Assembly: GCF_000226095.1 (NCBI RefSeq)
Contig: NC_016478.1
Span: 610,001 to 674,000, forward strand
DNA length: 64,000 bases
Reading direction: 5' to 3'
DNA from: Thermothelomyces thermophilus ATCC 42464
Lineage: Eukaryota > Ascomycota > Sordariomycetes > Sordariales > Chaetomiaceae
Positions 46,801 through 59,404 of this stretch are shown piece by piece; within the stretch, counting starts at the first letter, position 1; the number at the start of each line of letters is the position of its first letter. The notes beneath the pieces were generated by a model. The model searched no databases. It was not told where the DNA came from and saw only the letters and a program-made list of their open reading frames with translations. A program made the position numbers and the translations under genes.

Positions 46801-47473
46801 CTTGTTCCTCTTGTCGTAACGTCGGTGTCATTATGCCGCTTCTTCTAGAGTCTATAGTAGTCTGCCTACTACTGTTTGTCTCTTATGGTAGATCTGTAGG
46901 ATATGCCTTCCTTTAAGTATTATCTGCTTGTAATCCTTATACGCTCCTTATCTTACTAGTCAAATATAACTCTATTTAGGGTTATAGGTAGCTACTATTC
47001 TTCTAGCTAATGTCTAAGTCATAATCTTTATACTATAATAATCCTAATATTATATCTTTATCGTTACCTATATCTATAATGCTAAATATAACTACTATAG
47101 TTTTCCCTACTATAGTAATATTAATTAGTTCGGTCTCCCTATATACCTATTATATCGGAAATAGCCCTTTGACTATGCTATGCTTCTATTTCATTCTCTA
47201 GGGTATTTATAGCTAATTCACAAGTGTCGGCGAAATTAGGTTTATCTCTACTCTACTATCTATTAGTATAAGCATTTCGTGCTATTTCTATTGTGCTGTT
47301 ATCTATAATCGCTTATCTTACCGCTATCGCCTAAAGATTGCGGCGATTTCCTATGTTTCTGCCGGGAGGTCTCGATATAGTGGTCTCTTACACTAGTTCC
47401 TCCTATACTACGCTACCACTCGCCACTATACGGGCGTTAATAGTTTTCGGGCCCCTTAGAGGGCCCTGACCTA
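43755..47473 (-). pseudogene. Element G pol
   Basis: Protease ATG codon at 47275-47273 (198 nt in). RT box YLDN near 46080. RNase H about 45760-45300, integrase about 45230-44400. The preserved stretch 44374-44129 has MLIETTKVIPFFANYRYKA and CLERGDKVYLII. Chromodomain about 43970-43800. End approximate. Confidence 0.87.
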
Positions 47474-48339
47474 TTTCCTAGGTTAGTATTAACCTCTTTA
47501 GTTGTTCGGCTAATAGTAGCTTCGTCAATCATGCTTATTTCTATAAGCTATTAAGTGCTAGTAGCTTCTTATCATTAGGTCCGTTCTGCTTTCCATCGTA
47601 CATACTATAGCTTTATCTAAAGCTCCTAGATCCGTGATTTCTTTTCGTCTATATGGTAAAGGTAGTCGTTACTCTAGTACGAGTCTTATATATCTCGTCC
47701 TATTCTATAGTACCTAGGCTAGGCTTATTTTAGAACTACCGTAATGCCTTCTAGATCGCGGGCTTTAATCTTCTAGAGCAATTCGGCCGCTCTATTTCCT
47801 ATATTATAGACCTATTCTATAGGGTAGAGGCTCCTATTCTTATTTCCTTGTCAGGTCGGCTAGTAATTGTTTTTAAATTTGTCGTGAAAGTGGTATTAGT
47901 ATTCGTATAATATATACTAGAACTAGGGCACTTATATATATGCCTTATATCGTAGGTATAGTTATATAGCATTGCCTAGAAGGTATTAGAATTCTTTTCT
48001 AAATCCTTCTTACTATATATAGACTATAGGTACTCTAATGCTAAGGTAGGAGTATTTCTTCTAATAGTTTTCCTATATATATTTATCTTTTCCACGGTTC
48101 GTATATATAAACTAGTACTCTAGATTCTATACATTATAGCTAAGTTACTAATCGTCAAAATACTCGGCATAGCTATTAGGCCTATCGTATATTACAGGCT
48201 ATTCCCCTTTAATAGTTTCTACAATATATTAGAGTTCCCTTATCTTATCCCTTATCTTATCGCTTTACTAGGCAAGTCAAATCAAGCGTCTATCCTATTC
48301 GTATAGTTCTATATTAAGCTAGAAAACTTCGTTACAGTA
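47437..48339 (-). pseudogene. Element G gag, C-terminal part
   Basis: From the H junction to TAA 47439-47437. Contains the extension with CX4CX2H positions. Joined to 63445-64000 after removing H. Confidence 0.82.
47449..47479 (-). promoter_or_regulatory. Element G -1 frameshift signal
   Basis: Minus strand AGGAAAT (47479-47473; last C now T), spacer AGGTCA, stem GGGCCC, loop TCTAAG, stem GGGCCC. Confidence 0.8.
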
Positions 48340-48793
48340 TGTCACGGATAAGCATATAGACGGCCCGGCAGGCTGTAGCCAGGACGCAGGACATTCCGAC
48401 AGCCAATCACTTGACAGACCAATCAGAAGATTATCACTGCCAAGACTAAGGTCTTCACTGGTGATAATAACATGTCACCGTCGACAACGCGGAATCACAG
48501 AGTAAAAGGAGAAATGGTACTAGTAATAACTATTAAAGAGGGACAGATAATTATATATATATAGCTAGCTAGTTACTTATTACAGTAGACTCTAGGAGTT
48601 TACTAGTAATAGCAACCTAACCTACAATTACTAGTATTTATACTAAGCATTACTAACCATTATAGGAGATAACTCTAGTATTATTATAAACCTTTTAGCT
48701 TTACCAAATCCCTTAGATAACCTATACGCTTGTCCTACTTAATTTACCTCTGTCTGAACCCTTTTAGAAGAAGTCTAAGCTAGGTTTGTCACA
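48340..48793 (+). repeat. Element H 5' LTR (beta U3)
   Basis: Begins TGTCACGGATAAGC, ends GGTTTGTCACA. Nested inverted repeat kept (TTATCACT/GGTGATAA). R site AGTAATAGCAAC at 48605-48616. Confidence 0.95.
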
Positions 48794-48809
48794 CGTTGCT
48801 ATCACTCCC
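48794..48809 (+). promoter_or_regulatory. Element H primer binding site (class I self-priming)
   Basis: CGTTGCTATCACTCCC. Its reverse complement contains AGTGATAGCAAC, an exact 12-nt match to 63251-63262 in the 3' LTR (one G/A change in the 5' LTR). Confidence 0.78.
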
Positions 48810-48820
48810 TTTGTTCTGTT

Positions 48821-51083
48821 ATAGCTCAGAACGGAGGTGATTTCGACCTCGACATCGATATAGCTACTAACATTATAGCCAAACAGCTGCTTGCCTAGCT
48901 TGGTCAACTCTAGCAGCGGATTTAGGAGTTAGACTAGAGAGATAAGGTTATATAAGCTCGGATCAAGGAACTCGAAAACGGCAAAAAGCACTTGCAGAAG
49001 CTAGTTAACGAGGCCTACGCTAAAATCAAGGCACTTGAGGGCGCCAAAGCGAGCCGTATTAAGATCGAACTACCTGGCAAATACGGAGGAACCAAGGAGG
49101 ATCTTGTAGGATTCCTGACAAACCTCTAATCCTACTTCCGGCTTAATGACGACAAGTTTCCGGATGACAAAGCTAAAGTCCTCTATATAGCTACGAGACT
49201 AGAGGGCAAGGCACTTAGATAGTTTGAGCCTATATAGAATGACTATCTCACTAAGGAAGACAAAGACGACCGAGATATATTTATATAGGTAGTCTTTTAG
49301 TCCTATAACTAGTTTGAAGAAGAGCTTTAGAAGGTTTTTAGCGACAAAGATAAGAAGATTTATATATAAGAAAGACTTACTAATCTCTAATAGATTAAGT
49401 TAGTAGCCTCTTATATTATATAGTTTAAATAGGACATACTTAAGTCTTAGCTTAATAATAAGGCGTTAATATAACTATTCTATAATGGCTTAAAGGAAAA
49501 GGTTAAAGATAAACTATATAAGTATGACCGGCCTAAGACTCTAGATAAATACATCGTATAGGCCATTAGAATCGATAATTGACTCTATATACGAGAGTAG
49601 TAGAAACGAGGTTAGATAAACGGAACTATGGTCAAGGCTAATAATAAGAAAAAAACGAGTATACGTTAGCATATCGCATAGGATGTATCTGGGAGCTATA
49701 GATATAGACGTAGCATAGAAGCAAGATAAGAAGAAAACGACCAAAGACAAGTCTAACGTTACCTATTATAATTATAGAAAGAAAGGATACTATAGACAAG
49801 AATGTTAAAGCCCGAAGAAAGACTAGAAACTAGTCCCTAGAAAGGAAATTACGGCTATTAACGAAACCGCTAAGGATATTATTAAAGTAGCGGCTACGAG
49901 CTACAAAGACAGGGACAGTGATATAGATAGTCTCGGACACGACAGCGACGGTAAAGACAAACAAGCACTGTACTCCGAACTGGTTACCGTGGATCTAGAA
50001 ATAGGTCTTGCCAAATAGGACACGGCAGGAGAGTATATACCACCAATTTCGATTCTCCTAGCCTTAAGGTAGTAGGGTTTTATAGTTACCTAGAGGCGGG
50101 ATAGATTGTAGACAACTAATACCTAAGGAATCGAAAGACCTAGACCTAATGTTCTATTCCTCTAGGAACGAATCAAATGGTACTATAACGAAGTTTTCCG
50201 GCTTAACATGGAACTACGCGAATGGGATAAACGCTTGATTTGACTTACCTAGTAGAGCGATAGAATGAGGGACGAGATAAGGGAACTCTGATGTATCGTG
50301 GAAACTATCAAAGGGGAATAGCCTGTGACGTACGATAGACCTGATAGCTATGCTAAGCATTTTGATGATTAGCAACTTAGCCACGACGTATAGAACCTTA
50401 AGTACTAGTTTATACGCGCGAACCGTAGGAAAGATAAGCATATATAGGAAAACTACTAGAAGAAATACTCCTACCTTAGCATTAGAGTACCTACGGCCTA
50501 CGTATAGTAGGAAGGATTTGGAAAAGAGTTCTAATACCTTCTAGGCAACGCCACACGACTGTACCTACAATACGAGGTATATATATAAGTGCCCTAGTTC
50601 TAGTGTATGTCATACAAATGCTAATACCACTTTCGTAACAAATTCCAAAACAATTACTAGCCGACCCGACAAGGAAATAAGGACAGAAGCCTCTGCCCTA
50701 TGGAATGGGTCTATGATATAGGAAACAGAGCGGCCGAATTGCTCTAGAAGATCGAAGCCCGCGATCTAGAAGGCATTACGGTAGTACCAAAACGAGCCTG
50801 GCCTAGGCACTGTAGAATAGGACAAGACATATAGGACTCGTGCCAGAGTAACGACTGCCTCTACCATGCGGATAAAAAGAAATCGCGGATCTAGGAGCTT
50901 TAGACGAAGCTATAGTACGTACGACGAAAAGCAAAACAGACCTAATGGTAGGAAGCTATAAGCACTTAATGGCTTATAGAAATGAGCATAATTAACGAAG
51001 CCACTATTAGCCAAATAACCGAAGAGGTTAGCACTAACCTAGGAAACGGGTTAGGGCCCTTTAAGGGGCCTGAAAACTATTAA
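48821..51083 (+). pseudogene. Element H gag
   Basis: ATA-GCT start (former ATG-GCT) giving AQNGGDFDLDIDIAT. 2263 nt to TAA 51081-51083, one more than siblings because of an extra A in a run at about 49645 (AAGAAAAAAACGAG), which puts the downstream half in the third frame. Best-preserved extension: C-M-S-Y-K-C-x-Y-H at 50604-50630 and C-Q-S-N-D-C-L-Y-H at 50841-50867, two CX4CX2H motifs. Between them PMEWVYDIGNRAAELL and KIEARDLEGITVV. Confidence 0.88.
51041..51071 (+). promoter_or_regulatory. Element H -1 frameshift signal
   Basis: AGGAAAC (51041-51047), spacer GGGTTA, stem GGGCCC, loop TTTAAG, stem GGGCCT. Confidence 0.83.
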
Positions 51084-51907
51084 CGCCTATATAGTAGCGA
51101 GTGGTAGCATAGTATAGGAGGAACTAGCGTAAAAGACTACTATATCGAGACCTCCCGGCAGAAATATAGGAAATCGCTATAATCTTTGGACGACGGCGGC
51201 AAGATAAGCGATTGTAGACGATAGCATAATAGAAACAGCACGGAATGCTCGTACTAGTGGACAGTGGAGCAGAGATAAACCTGATTTTACCGACGCTTAT
51301 AAATTAGCTACAGATACCCTAGAGAATGAAGTAGAAGTATGGTATAGTCAAAGGGCCATTTCCGATATAATAGGTACGTAGAGAGACCGAACCGATTAAT
51401 ATTACTATGGCAGGGAAAACCATAGTAATCGTATTTAGCATCGTAGACATAGGTAACGATAAAGATATAATATTAGGATTACTATGGCATGAAGATTACG
51501 ACCTAGACATTAGCTAGAAAAATGGTAGCTACCTGCAACCCTAAACGGAGTTATATTCGACTAGCAAGATAGGAAGCGCGTAAGGATCATAAACAGACGA
51601 TACTCAAGGGAAGGCATGTCCTATAGATCTACCGTAAGAGATAGATAGTGGTAGGCAGACTACTACGGACTCTAGAAGAAGCGGTATAATGACACCGACG
51701 TTACAATAGGAGGAACGAGCTAAACCGCCAATAGCTGTTCTCTCCGTTAACGAATGCGGAGCATTATAACTAGAGTAGTAGGTTAAGACAGGAGAAATCG
51801 CTAACATCGCTATAGACAGAACCAAGTTTGTATACTATTAGAAAATCGAGAAACGAGATGAGACTAGGAAAGTACTAAAGGAATATAAAGAACACCTAGC
51901 ATTCGAA
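51047..51907 (+). pseudogene. Element H pol, N-terminal part
   Basis: Protease GMLVLVDSGAEINLI near 51242-51286 keeps the D-S-G active site. Continues to the region before RT, where I inserts after TCGAA. Completed at 59405-62311; joined length 3768 nt, identical to F and I. Confidence 0.88.
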
Positions 51908-52326
51908 TGTTACGGAAATATATATATAGATGCTGCCTAAGCCACTAGTACGAATAGGCTAATTAAGTCAAAGGAATAAAAGGACTAATTATAGCATAGG
52001 AAGTATAGTAATTACTACGCTTACTAGTAATCAGGGTAATCACCACTATACGATCACTTACGATCACCGTAATTAGGAATGATCACTAGGATTATATATA
52101 TATATAGATAGTCACTTGTTATAGTAGACTCTAGGAGTTTACTAATGGTAATAATTACAATCATAGTACTTATACCAAGTATTACTAATTACTATAAGAG
52201 ACAACTCTAAGTATTATTATAAACCCTTTAGCTTTACCAAATCCCTTAGACAACCTGCCTACTTGTCCTGCTTTACCTACCTCCATCTAGACCCTTTTAG
52301 AAGAAGTCTGAGTTAGGTTCGTTATA
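51908..52326 (+). repeat. Element I 5' LTR (gamma U3)
   Basis: Begins TGTTACGGAAATATATATAT, ends GGTTCGTTATA. More mutated than the 3' copy. R site AATGGTAATAA at 52144-52154. Confidence 0.95.
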
Positions 52327-52342
52327 CGTTATTACTACTCCC
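52327..52342 (+). promoter_or_regulatory. Element I primer binding site (class II)
   Basis: CGTTATTACTACTCCC. Reverse complement AGTAGTAATAA pairs with AGTGGTAACAA at 59217-59227 with two transitions. Confidence 0.7.
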
Positions 52343-52353
52343 TTTGTTCTGTC

Positions 52354-54615
52354 ATGGTTTAGAACAGAGGTAACTTTAACCTCGACATCGACATGGCTAC
52401 TAACGTCACGGCCGAACAGCTGCTTACTTAGCTTGGTTAACTCTAGTAGCGGATCTAGGAGTTAGACTAGAGAGACAAGGCTACTTAAGCTCGAATCAAG
52501 GAACTCGAGAACCGCGAAAAGTACTCGTAGAAGTTAGTTAACGAGGCCTATACCAAAATCGAGGTACTCGAGACCGCCAAAGCGAGCCGCATCAAGATCG
52601 AACTACCTAGCAAATACGGAGGAACTAAGGAGGATCTTATAGGATTTCTAACGAACCTCTAATCCTACTTCTGGCTTAATGACAATAAGTTTCTAGATGA
52701 CAAAGCCAAAGTCCTCTATATAGCTACGAGACTAGAGGGCAAGGTATTTAGATAGTTCGAGCCTATGTGGAATGACTATCTTACTAAGGAAGACGAAGAC
52801 GACCGAGACGCGTTTATATAGGTAGTCTTCTAATCTTACGACCGTTTCGAAGAAGAGCTTCGGAAGGTTTTTAGCAATAAAGATGAGAAGATTTATACAT
52901 AAGAAAGACTTGCTAATCTCCGATAGACCAGGTTAGTAGCCTCCTACACTATATAGTTTAGATAGGACATGCTTAAGTCTTAGCTTAACGACGAGGCGTT
53001 AATATAACTATTCTATAATGGCTTAAAGGAAAAGGTCAAAGACGAGCTATATAAGTACAATTAGCCTAAGACCCTAGACGAATATATTATATAGGCCATT
53101 AGAATCGATAATTAACTCTATATATAAGAGTAGTAGAAACGAGGTCAAATGAATAGAACTATAGTTAAAGCTAACGATAAGAAAAAGCGAGCATATGTTA
53201 GTACCTTGTATAGGACGTACTCTAGAGCTATAGATATAGACGTAACATAGAAGTAGGACTAGAAGAAGATAACTAAAGACAAGTCTAATATTACTTACTA
53301 TAACTATAGGAAGGAAGGGCACTATAAGCGAGAATGTCGAAGCCTAAAGAAAGAGTAGAAGATAGTCCCTAGAAAGGAAATTACAGCTATTAATAAAACT
53401 ACTAAGGACGTTATCGAAGTAGCGGCTACAAGCTACAAAGACAGGGGCAATGACACAGATAGTCTCGGACATGATAGCAATAGTAAAGACGAACAAGCAC
53501 CGTACTCCGAACTGGTCACTATAGACCTAGAGATAGGTCTTGCCGAATAGGATATAGCAGGAGAATATATACCGCCAGTTTCGATTCTCCTAGCCTTGAG
53601 GTAGTAGGGTTTTATAGTTATATAGAGGCAGGATAGATCGTAGATAACTAACACCTAAAGAATCGAAAGACCTAGACCTAATGTTCTATTCCTCTAGGAA
53701 TGAATCGAATAATATTATAATAAAGTTTTTCGGCTTAATACGGAACTACGTAAACGGGATAGACGCTTAATTTAACTTGCCTAGTAGAGCGATAGAATAA
53801 GGGACAAAATGAGGGAACTCCGACATATTATAGAAACCATTAAAGGAAAACAGCCTATGATATACGATAGGCCTAATAGCTACACTAAGTATCTTGACGG
53901 CTAACAACTTAGCAATGATATATAGAACCTAGAATACTAGTTTATACGCGTGAACCGTGGGAAGGACGAACGTATATAGGAAAGCTACTAAAAAAAACAC
54001 TCCTATATTAGCACTAGAGTATCTACAGTCTACGTACAATAAGAAGGATTCGGGAAAGAATTCTAATACCTCCTAGGCAACGCCACACGATTATACCCTC
54101 GACATAAGGCATATACGCAAGTGCCCTGGTTCTAGTGTGTGGCATATAAATACTAATACCACTTCTATAATAAATTCGAAAACAATCACTGGCCGACCTG
54201 ACAAGGAAATGAGGATAGAAGCTTACGCCCTATAGAATAGGTCTATAATGTAGGAAACAGAGTAGCCGAATTGCTCTAGAAGATCAAAGCCCGCGATCTA
54301 GAAGGTATTACGATAATTCTAAGACAAGCCTAGCCTAGGTACTACAGAACCGGACAAGACATATAGGACTCGTACTAGAGTAACGATTGCCTCTATTACA
54401 CGAACAAAAAGAAATTGCGAATTTGGGAGCTTTAGACGAAGCTATAGCACATACGATGGAAAGCAAAACGGACCTAATGGTAGGAAGCTATAAGCACTTA
54501 ATGGCTTATAGAAATAAGCACGATCGATAAAGCTACTATTAGCTAAATAACCAAAGAGGTTAGCACTAACCTAGAAAACGGGTTAGGGCCCTTCAAGGGG
54601 CCCGGAAACTATTAA
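52354..54615 (+). pseudogene. Element I gag
   Basis: Intact ATG (MV-stop-NRGNFNLDIDMAT), which fixes the start for the whole family. 754 codons to TAA 54613-54615. Capsid includes KYGGTKEDLIGFL; knuckle YYNYRKEGHYKRECR near 53299-53343. Extension motifs partly kept (C-V-A-Y-K-Y-x-Y-H). Confidence 0.9.
54573..54603 (+). promoter_or_regulatory. Element I -1 frameshift signal
   Basis: AGAAAAC (54573-54579, two G/A changes from GGGAAAC), spacer GGGTTA, stem GGGCCC, loop TTCAAG, stem GGGCCC. Confidence 0.8.
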
Positions 54616-57600
54616 CGCCCGCATAGCAGCAAATGGTAGCGTAGTATAGGAGGAACTGGCGTAAGAGACTACTATATCGAGACCTCCCGGCAGAAACATA
54701 GGAAATTGCTATAATCTTTAGACGACGGCGGTAAGATAAGCGATTGTAGATAATAGTATAGTAGAAACAGCACGAGATGTTCGTACTAGTGGATAGTAGA
54801 GCAGAGATAAACCTGATTTTACCAACACTTGTAAATTAGCTATAGATACCCTAGAGAATAAAGCAGAAGTATAGCATAGTTAAAGGGCTATTTCCAATGT
54901 AATAGGTATATAAGGAGACCAAACCAATCGACATTATCATAGTAAGAAAGACTATAGTAGTTATATTTAGCATTATAGATATAGGTAACGACAAAGACAT
55001 AATATTAGGGTTACTATAGTATAAAGATTATAACCTAGACATTAGCTAGAAGAATAGTAACTACCTATAACCCTAAATAGAGTTATATTTGACTAGCAAG
55101 ATAGGGAGTACGCAAGGATCACGAGCAGATAATGCTTAAGGGAAGGCATATCCTATAGATCTACCATAAGAGACAGACAGTAGTAGGCAGACCACTATAG
55201 ACTCTAGAAGAGGCGGCATAACGACATCGATATCGCGATAGGAGGAACGAGCTAAACCGCCAATAGCTGTTCTCTCTATTAACGAATGCGGAGCACTGTA
55301 ATTAGAGCAGTAGGTTAAGATAGGAGAAATCGCTAGCATCGCCATAGATGGAACCAAGTTCGTATACTATTAGAAAACCGAGAGACGAGACAAGGCTAGG
55401 GAAGTACCAAAGGAATATAAAGGACACCTAGCATTCGAACCAAAATATCTAGAAGGACTACTAGAACACGGCCTATAGGATTACGAGATCAAGCTTAAGG
55501 AAGGAGCATAACTAAAGTTCTTTAAGATCTACTATATAAGCCAGATATAGAACGAAGAACTTAAGCGATATTTGGAGGAGAACCTTTAAAGAGGATATAT
55601 CTGCCTGTCGACATCGCTAGCAGGCTACCTAATCCTGTTTATGCCTAAGAAAGACAGAAAGCTACGGTTATATATTGACTATTAGTAACTTAACGAATAG
55701 ACTATAAAAAACTAATACCTATTACTATTAATCTTATAGCTCCGAGATTAGTTAGCAGGAGCCTAATATTTCATACGTCTTGACTTGCTATTAGCCTATA
55801 ACTATATATAGATTAAAGAAGGCGATGAGTAGAAAACGGCCTTTAGGACACCCTATAGCTACTATAAGTACCTCGTCATACTATTCAGACTTACAAACAT
55901 GCTAGTAACGTTCTAAGCCCTAATTAATCAAGCTATCCGACCCTTTCTCGATAAATTTACGGTATATTATTTCGACAATATACTTATCTTCTCTAAGACA
56001 ATGGACAAATACCAGAAGTATATAAAAGCAGTACTAGACACGCTATACACGTATAAGCTATTAGTTAACAAGGAAAAGAGCAAATTCCATGTCAAGAAGA
56101 TAGTCTTTTTAGGATACAAAATATCCCTAAGACAAATCCGGATAGAACCTTTAAAGATTAAAGCTATTAAGAATTGGCCACGACCGACATTAGTTACAGA
56201 AGTACAAAGCTTCATTAGATTTACGAACTTCTACCAGATGTTTATTAGGAACTTTAGAGCGATTGTACGACCTTTATACAAACTTACTAAAAAGAATACT
56301 AAATTCCAATAGGAAGAATAATACGAGCAAGCATTTACGTAGATTCGTGACGCCATTACTAAAGATCTAGTACTAGTACTACTAGACCCTAAGAAGCCAT
56401 TCGAGGTAGAAATAGACGCTTTAGACTACGCTATCGGAGGACAATTAGGATAACGAGATGGACAAGGAAAGCTATATCCTATAGCCTTCTTTTCAAAGAA
56501 GCTTAATAGATTATATCTTAATTATCCGATCTATAACAAGGAACTACTTATGATTATCAAAGCTTTTAAGGAATAGTAACTATACTTTAGCAGTATAATT
56601 AAACTAGTATAAGTGTATATAGATTATAAGAATTTACGATACTTTATAATGACAAAGGAGCTTAATAGACGATAAATACAATAGGTAGAATTCCTCGTGG
56701 AATTTAACTTTGAGATCTGCTATAAGAAAGGCAAAGAGAATGTATAAGCGGACATTTTAAGCCGACGAACGGATTATACAAAAGGACAAACAGGAATAAT
56801 ACCACCGTTATTCAAGGAACAAACAGACAGAACGCTATATCACGAAACGTAGACACCTGTAGAAGATAATCTACTTGACTCGTTCCTAGAATACTACGTA
56901 ATCTTTTGAGAAGAAAGGATTAACAAGGCACAGTATCAAGCAATACCTAGACCACTAGTACCTAATAGAGTAGAAGAAAGAGATAGGAAACTCTAGTACC
57001 AAGGCAAAGCGTATATCTACAATAGAGATTAATAGCTGTAAATGATTTAAGAACTCTACGAGTCGAAACTCGGAGGATACAAAGGAGTTATGAAGACTGT
57101 CGTACAAGTCAAGAAATACTACGACTTTCTACAGTTAACGGTACGAGTTAAGGAAGTCGTACAGAACTGCAACATCTGCAATCGAAGCAAAACGGCACGA
57201 TATAAGCTGTATAGGCTACTTTAGCCACTGCCGACAGCTGACAAACTATAGAGTTTAGTCACGATAGACTTTATCACGAAGCTGCTAGAATCCAAGGACA
57301 CAGCTACAGGAGTGACCTATAATAGTATTCTTACTATAGTAGATCGCCTAACTAAGTAGGTATACTTCTTTCCCTATAAGGAGTCCTAGACAACAGAACA
57401 GTTAGTAGATATAATCTATCGGCAAGTTATATTAGTACATGCTTGGCTACAAGAATAGATCACCAATAGAGACACGAAGTTCGTATTAAAGTTCTAGCAA
57501 GCGCTAATACAACGATTAGGCATTAACAGCAAGCTATCAACGGCATATCACCTATAGACTGACAGACAAACGGAGCGACTAAACCAAGTTATTAAGCAGT

Positions 57601-58346
57601 ACCTCCGCTCTTACGTCAACTACCAGTAAAACGACTAGGTCATGCTATTGCCAACAGTATAACTCGCTTACAATACGACACCAACAGAAACGACCAAAGT
57701 CACACCGTTCTTCGCGAACTACAGATATAAAGCAGACCTTAGGCAAGGACCAGAGGTCATAGTACCAAGAGCAGTAGTCAAAGCAGAACAGATATATATA
57801 CTATATAAGAAGCTTAAAAAGGAACTCGAGTTTATCAAGACTAGAATGAAGAACTACTATGATAGATATAGGCTCGAGGGACCTTACCTAGAGAAGGGAG
57901 ACAAAGTCTACTTGATTATACGGAACTTACAAACCAAACGACTAAGTACGAAGCTAGACTTTAAGAAGGTCAGACCCTTCGTTATCAAAGAACAAATTTC
58001 GACATTTAACTACCGACTATCGTTACCGTCATCTATATAACTATAGATAGATATTTTTTATATTTCACTTCTTGAACTAGTACTAAAGAACGCTAAGGTT
58101 GCTATATATATCAAAGCAGAGGACAAAGAGAAAGAATAAGACGTCAAAGAAATTCTAGATTCATATATCATTAATAAGGAACTATAGTCCCTAGTTAAAT
58201 AGCTTAATTTCGGACTAGAAGACAACTCATAGGAACCTATCAAGAATTTAAACTACCCTAAGAAACTAGAACAGTTCTATTAGTAGAACCCGGATCGGCT
58301 AAAGGCAAATCTAAGACAGAACCGAAAACAGCGCCCTAGTTAATAA
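54579..58346 (+). pseudogene. Element I pol
   Basis: 1256 codons, as in F. Protease ATG codon 54777 then FVLVDSRAEINLI. RT with KTAFRTPYSYYKYLVI and box YFDN near 55969; a 103-codon open stretch at 56001-56312 covers the RT thumb (FLGYKISLRQIRIEPLKIKA). RNase H about 56400-56760, integrase about 56900-57650 with RDTKFVLKF near 57472. C-terminal domain open at 57846-58040. Chromodomain about 58115-58300. Ends TAATAA at 58341-58346, overlapping the antisense gene by 107 nt. Confidence 0.9.
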
Positions 58347-58850
58347 CGTTAACGCTACCATTAAGCTATATAACAGCCCCCGATTCCTGCTATTCTACCG
58401 CCTCTAATTCGTCTAGATTTGACAAACCCCGTGTAATCATGTCTGCCCCCTTCTCTACCAGGAACTCTCGTTGTTTATAGACCCGAGTTAGACAGGCCAA
58501 TGCCTCGGAAGCTTTGTGTTAATATTCTCGTAGCAAGGCTTCGGCCTCTTTCTCTTCAGCCTTTAAACGACGTTGCTCACATATAATACGATCTACTACA
58601 TTATAATTAGAGATGTGTTCTTGCAAGGAAATAGGAACTTATAAGAAGAAACTAGAACGCTAGAACCATCGTAAGCACGACCCCGATATACGTAAGCCTT
58701 GTAGCGACGAGATTTTTTAATCATTTTACATACTTGGTTATACTCTATATAATGAGAACACGCCATCACTATAAACCTGTAATTAGAAATAAACTAAGCT
58801 AAATGCTCACGACAAATAGATACTAGGGATCTATACACGTTAGACAGCAT
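58240..58850 (-). pseudogene. Element I antisense gene, type 2 (two exons)
   Basis: Exon 1 58850-58667, 184 nt as in F and H, with ATG (MLSNVYRSLVSICREHLA). Cluster MACSHYIEYNQVCKMIKKSRRY...GRAYD, same CX2CX6CX8CX2CX6C spacing. Intron 58666-58596 (71 nt). Exon 2 58595-58240, 356 nt, begins VDRIICEQRR. Total 540 nt. Exon 1 and 2 sequences differ notably from F although position and spacing agree. Confidence 0.8.
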
Positions 58851-58960
58851 AACTAATAGTATAAAGGGTAACAAGAGGCTAAGGAGAAAAAACACGTATA
58901 AGGAATACAAGGGATATTAGCGCTATTTAAGACGGCCTAAAGAGGGCTTTCAGGTCGAAA

Positions 58961-58980
58961 GCCTCAGAGGGAGGGTATCG
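58961..58980 (+). promoter_or_regulatory. Element I polypurine tract
   Basis: CAGAGGGAGGGTATCG directly before the 3' LTR (ancestral GGGCATCG). Confidence 0.83.
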
Positions 58981-59399
58981 TGTCACGGAAATATATATAT
59001 AGATGCCGCCTAAGCCACTGGTACGAATAGGCTAATCAAGTCAAAGGAACGAAAGGACCAATTATAGCATAGGAAGTATAGTGATCACTACGCTTACCAG
59101 TGATCAAGGTGATCACCACCATACAATCACTTACGATCACCGTGATCAGGAATGATCACTAGGATTATATATACATGTAGATAGTCACTCGTTATAGTGG
59201 ACTCTAGGAGTTCACCAGTGGTAACAATCACAATCACAGTACTTATACCAAGCATTGCTAATTACTATGAGAGACAACTCTAAGTGTTGTTATAAACCCT
59301 TTGGCTTTACCAAATCCCTTAGACGACCTGCCTACTTGTCCCGCTTCACCTACCTCCGTCTAGACCCTTTTAGAAGAAGTCTGAGTTGGGTTCGTCACA
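58981..59399 (+). repeat. Element I 3' LTR (gamma U3) with GATC palindrome array
   Basis: Begins TGTCACGGAAATATATATAT, ends GGTTCGTCACA, close to ancestral. U3 58981-59216 carries palindromes: GTGATCAC (59081-59088), TGATCA (59101-59106), GGTGATCACC (59108-59117), GATCAC-C-GTGATC (59135-59147), TGATCA (59153-59158). TATA-like run about 59165-59173. R start AGTGGTAACAA (59217). Confidence 0.95.
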
Positions 59400-59404
59400 T
59401 CGAA

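Larger units (their letters stand above)
51908..59399 (+). mobile_element. Element I: complete chromovirus (7492 bp), innermost insertion
   Basis: LTRs 51908-52326 and 58981-59399 (419 bp each). Perfect target duplication TCGAA (51903-51907, 59400-59404). Gamma U3, type-2 antisense gene. Latest in the nesting order, yet RIP-mutated (RT box YFDN), so RIP acted after it arrived. Confidence 0.97.

Noticed and set aside
59081-59158. CRISPR-like or satellite array
   Set aside because: Units are short palindromes with irregular spacing, not direct repeats with unique spacers.
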